Shown piece after piece: positions 36,100 to 49,940 of a stretch of DNA of 64,000 bases. The stretch's first letter is position 1; every line of letters starts with the position of its first letter. Under the pieces are notes generated by a model. That model was not told where the DNA came from, made no database searches, and was given only the letters and a program-made list of their open reading frames with translations. Location of the stretch: assembly GCF_030272615.1 (NCBI RefSeq), contig NC_081410.1, forward strand, positions 191,787,619 to 191,851,618, in the 5' to 3' direction. Made by a program: the position numbers and the translations under genes. Source of the stretch: Cryptomeria japonica. Lineage: Eukaryota > Streptophyta > Pinopsida > Cupressales > Cupressaceae.

Positions 36100-36906
36100 C
36101 TAAGTCTCTACCGGTGGAGATATGACTCCAAGCTGATCTCTGAGATACTCAAAAGTCTCCTTAGACAAAGGTTTTGTGAAAATATCTGCAAGTTGTTCTT
36201 TAGTATTCACATAAACCAGTTTTATCTCCTTTTCTTCAACTTTTTCCCTTAAAAAATTCAGTTTGATAGAAACATGTTTTGTTTTAGAATGTAATACCGG
36301 ATTCTTAGATATATCAATTGCTGCAGTGTTATCGCCATATATAGTAATAGGTTCCTTACATTTTACCTTTATGTCTTTCAACATTTGCTTAAGCCATAAT
36401 ACCTATGTACAGTTTGTTGCTGTTACAACATATTCTGATTCTGTTGTTGATAAAGATGTACAACTCTGTTTCTTCCTTAATCAAGAAACTAATCTCTTAC
36501 CAAGAAACAATGCTCCTCCAATGGTGCTTTTTCTATCATCTATATCTCCTGCCCAATTTGTAGCTGTGTATGCACATAGGTCAAAATTTTCATCTTTAGG
36601 ATACCATAATCCAAGATTTGTTGTGCCTTGTAAGTACCGGAAAATCCTTTTTACTGCTGATTCATGATTTTCCCTAGGATTACTCTGAAATCTAGAAACA
36701 ATACATACTGCATTCATAATATCAGGCTTGGTTTGTGTCAAATACAGTAAACCTCCTATCATAGATTTGTATCTAGTTGGATTAACAGGTGTAGATTCAT
36801 CCCTTTGAGATAATTTGTCATTTGTAGTCATAGGTGTGCTTACCGATTTAGAGTTCTCCATCCCAAATTTCTTTAGTAATTCTTTCAAGTACTTGGATTG
36901 ACTCAA
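36100..36906 (-). pseudogene. Copia pol: RT C-terminus and RNase H
   Basis: One frame from 36906 to 36100 with stops TGA at 36481 and TAG at 36403. It contains SQSKYLKELLKKFGME, KPDIMNAVCIVSRFQSNP, the RNase H region AYTATNWAGDIDDRKSTIGG, STTESEY and IYGDNTAAIDISKN, ending LADIFTKPLSKETFEYLRDQ. In the first RNase H motif the usual YTDADWAG-type catalytic Asp is not present (AYTATNWAG), so RNase H activity is probably lost. The fragment continues the RT frame without a shift, across the TAG at 36925. Confidence 0.9.
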
Positions 36907-36924
36907 AAATATACCTTTATCGGT

Positions 36925-37584
36925 CTAAGAAATTTGCAAACCTAAAAAGAACTTTATTTCTCCAATCATAGACATTTCAAATTCTTGCTGCATTTCAAGA
37001 GAAACTTCCTTACATAATCCATCTTCTCCTCCAAAGATTATATCATCAACAAATACTTCAATAATCAAGATGTCATCATTAGTTACTTTGTAGTATAAAT
37101 TGCTATTTGCATTTCCTTTAGTAAAACCAATCTTTAAAAGATACTTATCCAACCTTGCATACCAAGCTCTTGGGGCTTGTTTCAATCCATACAGAGCTTT
37201 TCTTAACCTGCAAACCATATCATTGTCATCTGTCAAAGAAAATCCATCAGGTTGTTCAATATATACTTCTTCTTCAAGATCTCCATTCAAAAATGCACAT
37301 TTAATATCCATTTGATAAACTTTGTAATCCTTGTGAGCTACAAAAGCCAAGAATAATCTAACTGCCTCAATTCTGGCTACTGGTGCAAAGGTTTCATTGT
37401 AATCAGCTCCTTCTTTCTGAGAATATCCCTTACACACTAGTCTTGCTTTATTTCTGACAACCTTACCATCTTCATTAAGTTTGTTTCTAAATACCCATTT
37501 AGCTCCAATTACATTTTTATCTTTAGGTCGGGGAACTAATGTCCAAGTATTCTTCTTCTCAATTTGTCCTAATTCTTCTTCCAT
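36925..37584 (-). pseudogene. Copia pol: reverse transcriptase (RVT_2)
   Basis: Typical RVT_2 blocks: [80 protein letters not shown], and the active-site box [11 protein letters not shown] (a Y/FVDD variant). It copies the element RNA into DNA in cytoplasmic particles. It ends at a TAG (36925) after GLQIS, with the same frame continuing in RNase H, so this is one polyprotein cut by single-base changes. Confidence 0.93.
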
Positions 37585-37821
37585 AGCTTTAATCCAAAAT
37601 TTATCTTCACATGCCTCATTAATAGATGATGGTTCAATCTAAGAAATAAGACATACCTCTTCATTTGCTAATCTTCCTCTTGTCATAACTCCTTTGAATT
37701 TGTTTCCAATTATCTAATCTTCAGAATGATTCAATCTTACATACCAGGGTGTCTTAGTTTGTTGTTGTTCTTCAATTATTGTGGAATCTTCTGGTGATAC
37801 TGGGGTAACTGGATCTTCATT

Positions 37822-38487
37822 CTATACCGGTGGATTCAGTATAGGTTCATTTGTCACAATTTCTGTTGCCGGTTCAGAGTCTATATACCTTGAAGTTCCT
37901 TTGAATTGTTCATCAATCTTTACATTTGTACTTTCAACAATTTTCTGCAATCTTTTATTAAAACATCTATATGCCTTGCTTTTAGATGAATAAACAAGAA
38001 ATATTCCTTCATCACTTCTAGGATCAAATTTGCCAATATACTCATCTCTTCTAATATAACATTTACTTCCAAAAATTTTGAAATACTTAAGAGTAGGAGT
38101 ATTACCAAACCATTGTTCATGAGGGGTCTTACCGGTTTCACCTTTGATGTGAACTTTGTTGAATGTATAGACAGAAGTGCTAACTGCCTCTCTCCAATAC
38201 ACATGTGGTAGATTTGCTTCTGATAACATACTTCTAGCTGCATCCAAGATAGTTTTGTTTTTCCTTTCAACAACTCCATTCTGTTGTGGTGTCCGAGGTG
38301 CTGATAATTGTCTTTTGATTCCATTCACTTCACAGAATGTATTAAAGTCCTTAGTTGTAAATTCTCCTCCTTGATTTGATCTTAAACATTTGATTTTCTT
38401 ACTGGTTTCATTTTCAACCATTGCTTTGAATAGTTTGAACTTTCCAAGTGCTTTTGATTTCTCTCTGAGAAAAGTAACCCAACACAA
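37822..38487 (-). pseudogene. Copia pol: integrase core, catalytic Asp replaced
   Basis: Integrase core and C-terminal part: CWVTFLREKSKALGKF, LRSNQGGEFTTKDFNTF, TPQQNGVVERKNKT, KTPHEQWFGNTPTLKYFKIF. The DDE second Asp, normally in an RSDxGGEF context, is Asn here (RSNQGGEF), so strand transfer should fail. This frame is shifted from the upstream gag-protease frame around 38485-38500. It stops at a TAG (37822); further TAGs at 37714 and 37639 lie in the low-complexity linker before RT. Confidence 0.92.
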
Positions 38488-40244
38488 TAATAATCAATAA
38501 TTAGCATGAAATATCTATCACCTTGTAAGCTTCTAGTTCTAACTAAACCACATAAATCAGTGTGAATTAAATCAAGAGAATTATTGGATTTTTCTAGAAT
38601 ACTTTTGAAACTAGCTCTAACTTGTTTTCCAAATTGACATTCCTTACAAACTGTATTATGAGGTTTCACAATTTTAGGTAGATCTCTAACTACCTTAGAA
38701 GTACTAATTTTTACCATGCAATCAAAATTTACGTGACATAGTCTCTTATGCCTTAACCAACTTTCATCTATATGTGCAATTAAGCATGCCTTTTCACTGT
38801 TATTCAAAAGAAAGATATTGCCTCTAGTCTGATTACCGGTTGCAATTTCCAAACTAGTTCTATTCATGATTTTGTATTTTCCATTTTTAAATTGTAACTG
38901 AAATCCCTTCTCAACTAATTGACCAACACTTAAAATATTATGCTTTAATCCTTCAACATAGCAGACATTGTCAGTGTTATGTTTACCATCAAGAGATATT
39001 GAACCCTTACCTTTGATTGAACAGGCTTTGTCATCTCCAAATCTTACTAAACCTCCATTGTATTCTTGAAAGTTCAAGAACTTACCTTTGTCTCCAGTCA
39101 TATGATGTGAGCATCCTGAGTCAATAATCCACTCATCCTTTGTTTCAACTTTAGCTTCTAGGGCTTGTTCTACCGGTTGAGCAGTAGGTTCCAGTTGATC
39201 TTCTGTTATAGCAGCAAAAACCCATCCATTGTCTGTTGGATCCTCATCAAAATCATCAGTCACACCTTCATCAGCAATGTAACAAGATTTGTCTTTGTTC
39301 TTTTTAAATCTATATCTCTGATATTTAGGATTAGGCTTGTATGTTCTTATAGCTTCTTCTCTTAGTCTGGCATGTCTATCAAGGCATCTTGAAGCCATAT
39401 GACAAATCTTATTGTAGTTAAAACATTTAAAGGGTTCTTTACCTTCATACTTACTTCCAACTGGACCTTTTGGCATTTTCCTTGCAAATAGTGCTTCAAG
39501 CTCTTCAAGCTCTTCATCCTCCTTTCTGGTTTCTTCAAGTTCTCTTACATAAAAGGCTCTCCAGTCTGATTTGTCAAATGATGGAGCAGATGATGTTGAT
39601 GCTTTAATGGCCAAATCAGTCTTTATAGCAACAGGACCAAATTCCTCAATTTCAAAGGCTGAAAGTTTTCCAATCAATGTATCCCTAGTTACTGATGTAT
39701 TAGGCATTGTTCTCAATTCATTTATAGTAGTAACCTTCATTTTATATGCTGGTGGCAAACCTCTTAAGATTTTTGAAACAATTTCATCCTCACTTAAGGT
39801 TCCTCCACAACATTTAATACCCAAAACAATTTCATTTACTCTTTCCATAAAAGAAGAAATCCTTTCATCTTCTTCCATTTTTAGATGTTCATACATGACT
39901 CAGAAGCTTTCAATTTTTGCAATTTTGATTGTGGAATCTCCTTCATTCAGTGTTTCCAAATGATCCCAAATAGCTTTAGCAGTCGACCTATCTAATAATC
40001 CCATGATTTGTTGATCTGATAATGCGCTCAAAAGTGCTTCTCTTGCTTTGCAATCATTTCCTTCATCTTTGGCTAAAGTAGTTGGAGCAATCTGACTAAC
40101 TACAGCAGCAGTATAACCATTCTTAGTAACTTCCCAGATGTCTTTACCAATGTAATTCAGATGTGTCTCCATTCTGATCTTCCGTATCCCATAGTTGGTT
40201 CCATCCAGTTTAGGACTATCCTTCCTGAAATAATTAGTAGCCAT
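38382..40244 (-). pseudogene. Copia gag, protease and integrase N-terminus
   Basis: The polyprotein starts at the ATG at 40244 (MATNYFRKDSPKLDGTNYG), 57 bp inside the 5' LTR. The frame is cut by a TGA at 39900 and then runs to 38382. Gag includes the UBN2-like region (MYEHLKMEEDERISSFMERV) and a zinc knuckle that has lost its second Cys (CFNYNKICHMASRC). The protease motif is WIIDSGCSHHMTGDKGK, followed by the integrase zinc-binding segment (HKRLCHVNFD and CKECQFGKQ) and the first catalytic Asp (IHTDLCG). Sense is lost at about 38490 after MLIIDYY through a small deletion. Confidence 0.92.
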
Positions 40245-40300
40245 TGGATCTCCTCAAGTTGTTAAACTTCTACAAAAGAGGACTAGGCTCTGATACCAAT

Positions 40301-41365
40301 TGTTAGGTCCCAAAGACAACTGAGAGGGGGGGGGGGGGTGAATTAGTTGTCAAATAAATTCAAACCAAAAACTTATTAACCAGCTTAATGCTTAATACCG
40401 GTAAACCAGTTAAGTATGCCAGTAGACAGTGTTAACAATAAATTGCTACATCGGTAAGGATTAATGCATGAAACATAAACATAAAGTCATCCACAACACA
40501 TGACACCAATATTTGTATGTGGAAACCCTGTAAGGGGAAAAACCATGGTGGGAAACCTTACCCACAATCAGATGATACTACTGCAGATAGTAAGTGTACA
40601 TAAATGGGGTCTGCACATGTAGAAAGGCCAACGGCCTAGAGCTCACTGCTCAATCACAAAATGGGAGTCACACTGACTACAATAAGGATTATACTAATCC
40701 AATAAGAATGTACTGCACAAAATAGCATCTTCATATGCTGGATTCAGTACCGATGTAATGCTGATATGCTTCTACAAAAACCTAACTTCACCTTCAAATG
40801 ATGTCTTCATGTATATCCCTGCTTGATCTCGCATATACCTTCACTTAATTCTTTTTCGCATTCCCCACTTGATCTTACAAATAAGATCTTACATTTATAC
40901 CATACCCTAAGACCAATTTTAGTAGGTCGGCTCTACAAGATATTACAATAAAAACATTTTACAAACAATATAATATCTGATGCAATAACCGATTGAACAT
41001 GTCGGCTTAATTCATTTACAACAATAATAAATCATCTCCATAGCGTGCCATGCTGATCTGGAAAAGATAAACCTGCTGGTGTAACCCTAGATAACCTGGA
41101 CCTATTTGCCGGTAAAAGCAAATATGCAAATATGAATATACCAATGATCAATTCCTCAAAACAAAGTGTCTGCATGATGTCTTCGACATTACCAAGTGTC
41201 TTCCATATCATTCCAAGTATCGGTGAACAATATATCTTGCTAGTGAACCATATACCAGTAACGGTTGCACAGTTTACTACTTGTCGGCGAATGTTGCTAG
41301 ATCTCCAAAGTAGGTGTATTAGTAGGTGTTGACATAAATTACAAAACAATACCAAAATACCAACA
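40301..41365 (-). repeat. 5' LTR of the Copia element
   Basis: About 1065 bp, the partner of 34674-35733. Minus-strand TATAAAT at about 40893-40899. The longer G-run near 40328 (about 14 G against 8) is the main length difference. The tRNA primer site lies directly inside at 40281-40300. Confidence 0.93.
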
Positions 41366-41370
41366 CAAAT

Positions 41371-42594
41371 ATTGTAGCACTCCGAATCTAGTTTCCAAAA
41401 TACTAATTTTTTTTCAAAATTGGATAAGATTCAGGGAGTCAAATACTTCGATAAATGAAAAACAGATCCTGATTTTTTCTTAAAAACATAACATAGTGTC
41501 TAGTGTGTGCATAAAAAAATTCATAGTTAGATTTAGTATTTTGACAAATCCTTTAGTAGAAAGATAGTTAAGAGTGAGCACTAGAAGTTGTGTATTTTTT
41601 TGTAATTTTCTGTTGAGTAATTTTTTTTATGATTTTTCAAAACGGGCACATCTTGAAAATCAGGTACCTATTCGTGCACGAAGCATAACTTGCACCAAAA
41701 TAATTGAAAAATGTAATTTCTTTTTTAAAAGTGTCAAGAATCAAGTGCACTACAATAATATATGAAGTTTTTAAAATTTGGATAAGTATATCAAAATTTA
41801 TTTTAAAAATGGTACACATATGTCTCTAAGAACTATGGAGACACTGGTAAAATAAATCCAAGATTAATATGTTAATGTTGTTTAAATTTTAAAAAAATTA
41901 TATGGTTAGAAAACTTAGAAGATGGGTGAAATTATGGTGGCAATTTTAGAAATAACCACTTGATAACATGTAAACCTGATGATGATGAAGTTGATAAACC
42001 AGACTGGAAGAAGAAAACACCTAAAAAGGAAGGGAAAATGGCTCCCAAGCCCCAGCCTTGGTATCCAAATCTAAGTACAAGGAAAAATGCATACGGGTTA
42101 TTTAAATTAAAAATGTGTACAGGTTTTTAAAAACAAATATGCGTATGGATTTTTAAAAATAAAAATGCGATTGTGTTTTTAAAAAAAAAAAAAAGCGTTC
42201 ATGTTGTTAAAAATTAAAAATGATGTGTTATGTTTAGTAAGAAAAACATGTACATGTTTTGCTTACATAAAGTTAGATTAGTAACATGGACTTGTATGCA
42301 ATTCATTTAGCATTCCCTTAGTTTTTTTACTGTCTAAAAATTTATAAGATCTCGGAAAATCTAGATTCTGCATTATGACTCCTAGAGATCTTATAATTTT
42401 TCAGATAGTCAAATTTTAGTAATCATTGGGCTTATATCATCATTCACTTGCTATCCCTCCATCTCACACTCTTTGTTTCCCCTAAGCTCTATACCTATCT
42501 ATTTTCCTATCTCTCTCATCTTCCCTTCACCTCTCTCAATCTCACTCTCTCCTCTCTCCCCAAGCTTTAGATCTTATAGTTTCTCAAGGATAAT

Positions 42595-42600
<6 letters not shown>
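41371..42600. other. AT-rich non-coding DNA
   Basis: No gene. If the primer site at 34467 marks an older element, this would be its continuation beyond the nested Copia, but it has no coding sense. From about 42440 it grades into a C/T-rich tract of ctctctccc-type words. Confidence 0.4.
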
Positions 42601-42656
<56 letters not shown>

Positions 42657-42798
42657 CCTCCCTCTCTAGACCTATCATTCTCCCTCTCCACTTCTCTCCC
42701 CAATCTCTCTATCTCATTCTCTCCTCTCCTCCAATATTTAAACCTATCTCTCTCACCCTTCTTTATATCTCCCATCTACTCTCTAAATACATGACTCA

Positions 42799-42885
<87 letters not shown>

Positions 42886-42886
42886 A

Positions 42887-42927
<41 letters not shown>
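42601..42927. repeat. (TC)n and (CA)n microsatellites
   Basis: (TC)n at 42601-42651 and about 42802-42880, then (CA)n at about 42889-42927, separated by imperfect CT-rich DNA. The (CA)n passes through CACTCACTCA words directly into the first CATATG satellite unit at 42955. Confidence 0.95.
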
Positions 42928-42931
<4 letters not shown>

Positions 42932-43129
42932 TCACTCACTCTCTCTCACTCACTCATATGGTGTCCTAAGGGGTTGTATGGGGTTATAAGGGGTCATATG
43001 GCATCGTTAGGGGTCATATGGAGTCATAAGGGTCCACACATGTGTTAGAGAACTATACGACCCCTTATAAATGTATCATATTGTCCTAATGGGTCATATA
43101 GTGTCCCTTCCCTTAGGCATTTTTAGGAC

Positions 43130-43156
43130 CTCTCTCTTTGTCCCCTTTTAGCCTTT

Positions 43157-43218
<62 letters not shown>

Positions 43219-43278
43219 CATTAAGTCCTTTTATGGCCTCTCTCCCTTTATCCCCTTTTAGCCTTTTTAATACTCTCT
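43130..43278. repeat. (CT)n block with duplicated flank
   Basis: (TC)n at about 43163-43216, bordered on both sides by the same 27-bp flank (CCCCTTTTAGCC, then TTTTTAATACTCTC). The flank recurs again at about 44878-44905, so the microsatellite and its flank spread together. Confidence 0.85.
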
Positions 43279-44754
43279 TTTATGGTGTCCTAAGGGGTCA
43301 TATGGTGGTCTAACACATGTGTGGTCCCTTAGGAACCCATATGACCCCTAATGACACCATGTGACCCCTTAGGACACCATATGACCCATCAAGACAACAT
43401 ATAACCTCTTTTAACATCCTAGTACACAATATGACCACTTAGGAACCCATATGACCCCTAACGACACCATGTGACCCCTTAGACCACCATATGACCCATC
43501 AAGACACCATATAACCTCTTTTAACATCCTAGTACACAACATGACCCCTTAGGACACCATATGAACCCTTTTAACATCCTAGTACGTGGCATGACACCTT
43601 AGGACAATACTATATGACCCCTTAAGACAATATGATGTCCTAATGGGTCATATGGTGTCCTAAGGGGTCATATGGTGTTCTAACACGTGTCGCTTCTTAG
43701 GACCCCATATGACCCCTAACAATACCATATGACACCTTAAGACACCATATGACACCTCACGACACCATATGGCCCATTTTAACATCCTACTACATGAAAC
43801 GACCCTTTAGGACACCATATGACCCCTTAGGACAATATGATGGATCCTAATGGGTCATATGGTGTCATAAGGGTGACTATGATGTTCTAACACATGTGTG
43901 GCCCCTTAGGACCCAATATGACCTCTAACGACACCATATGACCCCTTAAAACACCATATGACCCCTTTTAACATCCTAGTAGATGACATGGCCCCTTAGG
44001 ACACCATATGACCCTTTAGGACAATATGATGTCCTAATGGGTCCTTTTAACATCCTAGTAATGACATGGTCCATTAGGACACCATATGACCCCTTAGGAT
44101 AATATGATGTCCTAAGCGGTGATATGGTGTTCTAACACATGTGTGGCCCCTTAGGACCCCATATGACCCCTAACGACACCATGTGACCCCTTAGGACACT
44201 ATATAACCCCACAAAAAACCATATGACCCCTTTTAACATCCTAGTACATGACATGACCCCTTAAGACACAATATGACCCTTATTAATATCCTAGTGCACA
44301 ACATGACCCCTTAGGACACCAAATGACCTGTTAGGGTGGTATGATGTCCTAATGGGTCATATGGTGTCCTAAGGGGTCATATGGTGTTCTAACACATGTG
44401 TCACCCCTTAGGATTGCATATGACCCCTAACAACACCATAGGACTTCTTATGACACCATATGACCCCTCAAGACACCATATGACCCCTTTTAACATCCTA
44501 GCACACAACTCACCCCTTAGGACAATATGATGGATCCTAATGAATCATATGGTGTCCTAAAAAATCATATGGTGTTCTAACACGTGTGGCCCCTTACAAT
44601 CCCATATGAATCCTAACAACACCATATAACCCCTTAGGACACCATATGACCCTTAGAACACTATATGACCCCTTTTAACATCCTAGTACATGATATGACC
44701 CCTTAGGACAATATAATTCCCTAATGGGTCATATGGTGTCTTAAGGGGTCATAT

Positions 44755-44911
<157 letters not shown>

Positions 44912-47900
44912 AGTCTCTTAAGGGATCATATGGTATTCTAACACATGTTTGGCCTCTAAGGAATCCATATGACTCCTAACGACACCATATGACCCCTTAG
45001 GACACCATATGACCCCTCACGAGACCATATGACCCTTTTTAACATCCTAGTACATGACATGACCCCTTAGGACACCATATGAACCCTTTTAGCATCCTAG
45101 TACACAACATGACCCCTTAGAACACCATATGATCCCTTAGGACAATATGATGTTCTTATGGGTCCTAAGGGGTCATATGGTGTTCTAACACCTGTGTCAC
45201 CCCTTATGACCCCATATGACCCCTAACAACACCATATTAGGACATCATATGTTGTGTTAAGGGGTCATATGGTGTTCTAACACATGTGTGACCCCTTATG
45301 ACCCCATATGACCCCTAAAGATACCATATGACCCCTTACGACACCATATGACTCCTTAGGACACGATATGACCCCTTAGGACAATATGATGTCCTAAGGA
45401 GTCATATGGTGTCCTAACATGTCATATGGTGTTCTAACACATATGTAGTCCCTTAGGACCCCATAAGACCCCTAACAATACAATATGACCCCTTAGGACA
45501 CCACATTACCCCTTAGAACACCACATGACCCCTTAGGACAATATGATGTCTTAAGGGGTCATATGGTGTCCAAAGGGGTCATATGGTGTTTTAACATGTG
45601 TAGTCTCTTAGGACCTCATATGACCCTTAATGAAACCATATTACCCCTTTTAACATCCTAGTACATGACATGACCCTATGGGAGACCATATGACCCCTTA
45701 GGACAATATGATGTCCTAAGGGTTCATATGGTGTTCTAGCACATGTATGGCCCCTTATTTACCCTTATGACCCCTAACAACACCATATGAACCCTAAGGA
45801 CACTATATGACTTCTCTAAACACCATATGATCCCTTTTAACATCCTAGTACATGACATGACCCCTTAGGACACAATATGACCCCTTAGGAAAATATGATG
45901 TCCTAATGGATCATATGTTACCCTAAGGGGTCATATGGTGTTCTAACACATGTGTGGTCCCTTAGCACCCCATATGACCTCTAACAAAACCATATAACCC
46001 TTTAGGACACTATATGACCCCTCATAATACCATATGACCCCTTAGAACACCATATGACCCTTCAAGATACAATATTACCCTTTAGGACACTATATGACCC
46101 CTTAGGACACCATATGAATCCTTTTAACATCCTAGTATACGACATGATGCCTTAGGACACCATATGACCCCTTTTAATATCCTAGTGCATGACATGACCC
46201 TTTAGGACACCATATGACCCCTTAGGATAATATGATGTCTTAAGGGGTCATATTGTGTCCAAAGAGGTCATATGGTGTTCTAACACATAGGTAGCCCCTT
46301 AGGACCCCATATGATCCCTAATGACACCATATGACCCCTCATGATCCCATATGACCCCTAACGACACCATATGACCCTTTTGGACATCATATGACCCCTC
46401 AAGACACCACATGACCCCTTTTAATATCCTAGTACATAACATGATGTCTTAGATGATGTCCTAAGGGGTCATATGGTGTTCTAACACATGTGTTGCCCCT
46501 TAGTTACTCTTATGACCCTTAACGAAACCATATGACCCCTAAGGACACCATTTGATTGTTATAAACACCATATGATCCCTTTTAACATCCTAGTACATGA
46601 CATGACCCCTTAGAACACCATATGACCCCTTAGGACAATATGATGTCCTAATGGGTCATATGGTGTCCTAAGGGGTCATATCATGTTCTAACACATGTGT
46701 GGCCCCTTAGGACCCCATATGACCCCTAGCGACACCATATGACCCCTTAGGACACTATATGACCCCTCAGAACACCATGCAACCCCTTAGGACACTATAT
46801 GACCCTTCAGGACACCATATGACCCCTTAGGACACTATATGACCGCTTAGGACACCATATGTCCCCTTTTAACATCTTGGTATAGGACATGACCCCTTTT
46901 AACAACCTAGTGCACAACATGACCCCTTAGGATACGTATTGACCTTTTAGGACGCCATATGACCCCTTAGTACAATATGATGTCTTAAGGGGTGATATGG
47001 TGTCCAAAGGGGTCATATGGTGTTCTAAAACATGTGTAGCCCCTTAGGACCCCATATGACCCCTAATATGACCCCTCCTAACACCATATGACCCTTTTGG
47101 ACACCATATGACCCCTTTTAACATCCTAGTACATGGCATGATCCCTTAGGACACCATATGACCCCTTAGGACAATATGATGTCCTAAGGGGTCATATGGT
47201 GTCCTAATAAGTCATATGGTGTTCTAACACGTGTGGCCCTTCAGTTACCCTTATGACCCCTAACGAAACCATGTGATTTCTCTAAACACCATATAACCCC
47301 TTTTAACATCCTAGTACACGACATGATCCCTTAGGACAATATGATGTCCTAATGGGTCATATGGTGTCCTAAGGGGTCATATGGTGTTCTAACACATGTG
47401 TGGCCCCTTAGGACCCCATATGACCCATTAGGACATGTGTCCTAAGGGGTCATATGGTGTCCTAATGGGCCATATGGTGTCCAAAGGGGTCATATGATCT
47501 TCTAACACATGTGTGGCCCCTTGTGACCCCTAATGACATCATATGACCCCTTATGACACAATATGACCCCTTAGGATATCATACCACCCATGAGGACAAT
47601 ATGATGTCCTTAGGGATCATATGGTGTCCTAATGGGTCATATGGTGTTCTATCACATGTGTAGTCCCTTAGGACCCCATAAGACCCCTAACAATACAATA
47701 AGTCCCCTTAGGATGCCACATGACCCCTTAGCACACCACAGGACCCCTTAAGACACCTTATGACCCCTCAAGACAATATGATGTTCTAATGGGTCACATG
47801 GTGTCTAAAGGGGTCATATGGTGTTCTAACACGTGTGGCCCCTTAGAACCCCATATGACCCTTAATGACACCATATGACTCATAACGACACCATATTACT

Positions 47901-48124
47901 CCTAAGGAAATTATATGACACCTCGGGACACTATATTACCCATTAGGACATTATATGGTATCCTAAGGGGTCATATGGTGTCCTAAGGGGTTATATGGTG
48001 TCGTTAGGGGTCATATGGGGTCCTAAGGGGCCATACATGTGTTAGAACACCATATGACCTCTAAAGACACCATATGACCCCTTCGAATGTCACATGGTGT
48101 CCTTTAGGGCTCATACGGTGTCCT

Positions 48125-49490
48125 AAGGGGTCATGTCATGTACTAGGATGTTAAAAGGGGCCATATGGTGTACCGAGGGTCATATGGTGTTCTAAGGGGT
48201 CATATGATGTCCTAAAGGGTCATATGGTGTCGTTAGGGGTCATATGTGGTCCTAAGGGGTCATATGGTGTCATTAGGGGTCATATGGGTTCCTAAAGGGC
48301 CATATGTATGTTAGAACACCATATGACCGATTAGGACAACCTATGGTGTCCTAAGGGCTCATATGCTATCCTAAGGGGTGATGTCATGTACTAGGATATT
48401 AAAAGGCATGATACAATATCATTAGGGCTCATATGGTGTCATTAGGGGTCATATGGTGTCCTAATGAGTCATATATTGTCCTCAGGAGTCATATAGTGTC
48501 CTAATGGGTCATATGGTTTTGTTAGGGATCATATGGTGTTGTGAGGGGTCATATGTTATCATTAGGGGTCATATGGAGTCCTAAGGGGCCACACGTGTGT
48601 TAGAACACCATATAACCCCTTTATTCACCATATGACCCCTTAGGACATCATATTGTCATAAGGGGTCATATGGTGTCCTAAGGGGTCATAAGGTGTCCTA
48701 AGGGGTCATGTTATGTACTTAATTAAAAGGAATCATATGGTGTCCTAAGGGGTCATGTTATGTCCTAAGGGGTAATATGGTATCCTGAGGGGTCATATAG
48801 TGTTGTAAGGTGTCATATGGTGTCTTAAGGGGCCACACATGTGTTAGAGCACTATATGACTCATTAGGACATCATATTGTCCTAAGGGTTGATATGGTCA
48901 GGGATAACTTTAAGAAACCACCCCTCGGGCAAAAGTGTAAAATCCTAGCGAATTGGACATTATTTTTTGGGAGAAATTTTCATATTGATGGTGAAATTTT
49001 TTTTCAAAATAGGGAAAAAAATTATTTTGTATTGCCGATTTTTTTCGAGGGTACGAAAATTCCATAAAGTTTTGGCGAATAATACCTTGTTCTATGGGAA
49101 AAATATATATTGTAGGAGGCGAATATTTTTTATTTAAAGGAACAAATATATAACTATATGGGTGAAAAATTTTACTCTGAAGGAAAAATTATTTAAATGT
49201 ATTGGCGATTTTTATCCACCGCTTGAAAATTATGTAATTTGTTTTGGCTAATATTTGGTTATTTATGGAAAAATATATAATTTATTGGTGATTTTATGAA
49301 TTCATTACCATTAATAGACAAGGCACATCACATCACATCAGTACATCACATTGAGTCCAGACTCTGTATGATGTATCAATAAGCATGACCTCTTTGACAC
49401 ATGAAGGGTGACACGTACCTAAAATCCATTAATTATTTTAAACCGTTCGATGATCCTAGATCAATGGTTGAAGTTTTATTTCGGCCCAAT
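48125..49490 (+). repeat. second copy of the palindrome left arm (array, stem, loop)
   Basis: Colinear with 28315-29575 plus 30946-31060: the same order of variant units, the same stem, and the loop words GACCTCTTTGACACATGAAGG and TTTTAAACCGTTCGATGATC. The stem here lacks the solo LTR, so it gives the empty-site state (CACATCACATCAGTACATCACATTGAG at about 49326 is intact). After the loop, at about 49465, the sequence departs from element A and no right arm follows, so this is a half element. Confidence 0.85.
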
Positions 49491-49940
49491 TTTCTGAAGA
49501 GAACATAGCTCACTAGAAAGTGCTCGGAATGGAATTGGATTCAATAGACACGTATCAAATGTCATGATCGATAATTTTGGTCATTTAATATATATCTAGT
49601 CACTAACTGCAATCCACTCTGTCCCCACGACTTCAAATGTGGTACTTGCCAACTTGGTACTGGTTTATAGTTGTTTCCAATTTCGTACACTAGTGCATTT
49701 GTGGGAAAGATTTGCAGAGATATGAAAGATTTAAAAAAAATTAAAGGAATTAATACAGTTAGAGAAGTAATTATTACAATCAAGAGATTCAACTATTTAT
49801 ATATGATCTCTGCTTCTTTCATCTTCATTTAGCCTTTGCCATTTGGTAGATAAATTGTCAAAGCTCACGGTATTTAAATTATGCCTCTGGTTTAGGTCTA
49901 TAGGCTCAGGTTGTTTAATTTGGTAATCTGATTTCTCAAG
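49491..49940. other. unassigned sequence
   Basis: No domain-bearing frame. Starts beside the arm copy and grades into the flank of the next ORF. Confidence 0.4.

Larger units (their letters stand above)
34674..41365 (-). mobile_element. full-length Copia (Ty1) LTR retrotransposon, TSD CAAAT
   Basis: Structure on the minus strand: 5' LTR (41365-40301), PBS TGGTATCAGAGCC just inside it (about 40286-40298), gag-pol (40244 to 36100), polypurine tract AAAGGGGGAGAT (35734-35745), 3' LTR (35733-34674). Both LTRs start TGTTGGTATT and end CCTAACA. A perfect 5-bp duplication CAAAT flanks it (34669-34673 and 41366-41370). Domain order gag, protease, integrase, RT, RNase H defines Copia. The LTRs differ by scattered substitutions and a G-run length change, so insertion is not very recent. 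The polyprotein is broken, so movement would need trans-acting proteins. Confidence 0.95.

Noticed and set aside
38177-39963. Plus-strand ORFs inside the Copia at 34.7-41.4 kb
   Set aside because: Antisense shadows of the gag-pol frame.
42473-43048. 191-residue Ser/Leu/His-Thr ORF
   Set aside because: Translation of (TC)n and (CA)n microsatellites; no gene structure.
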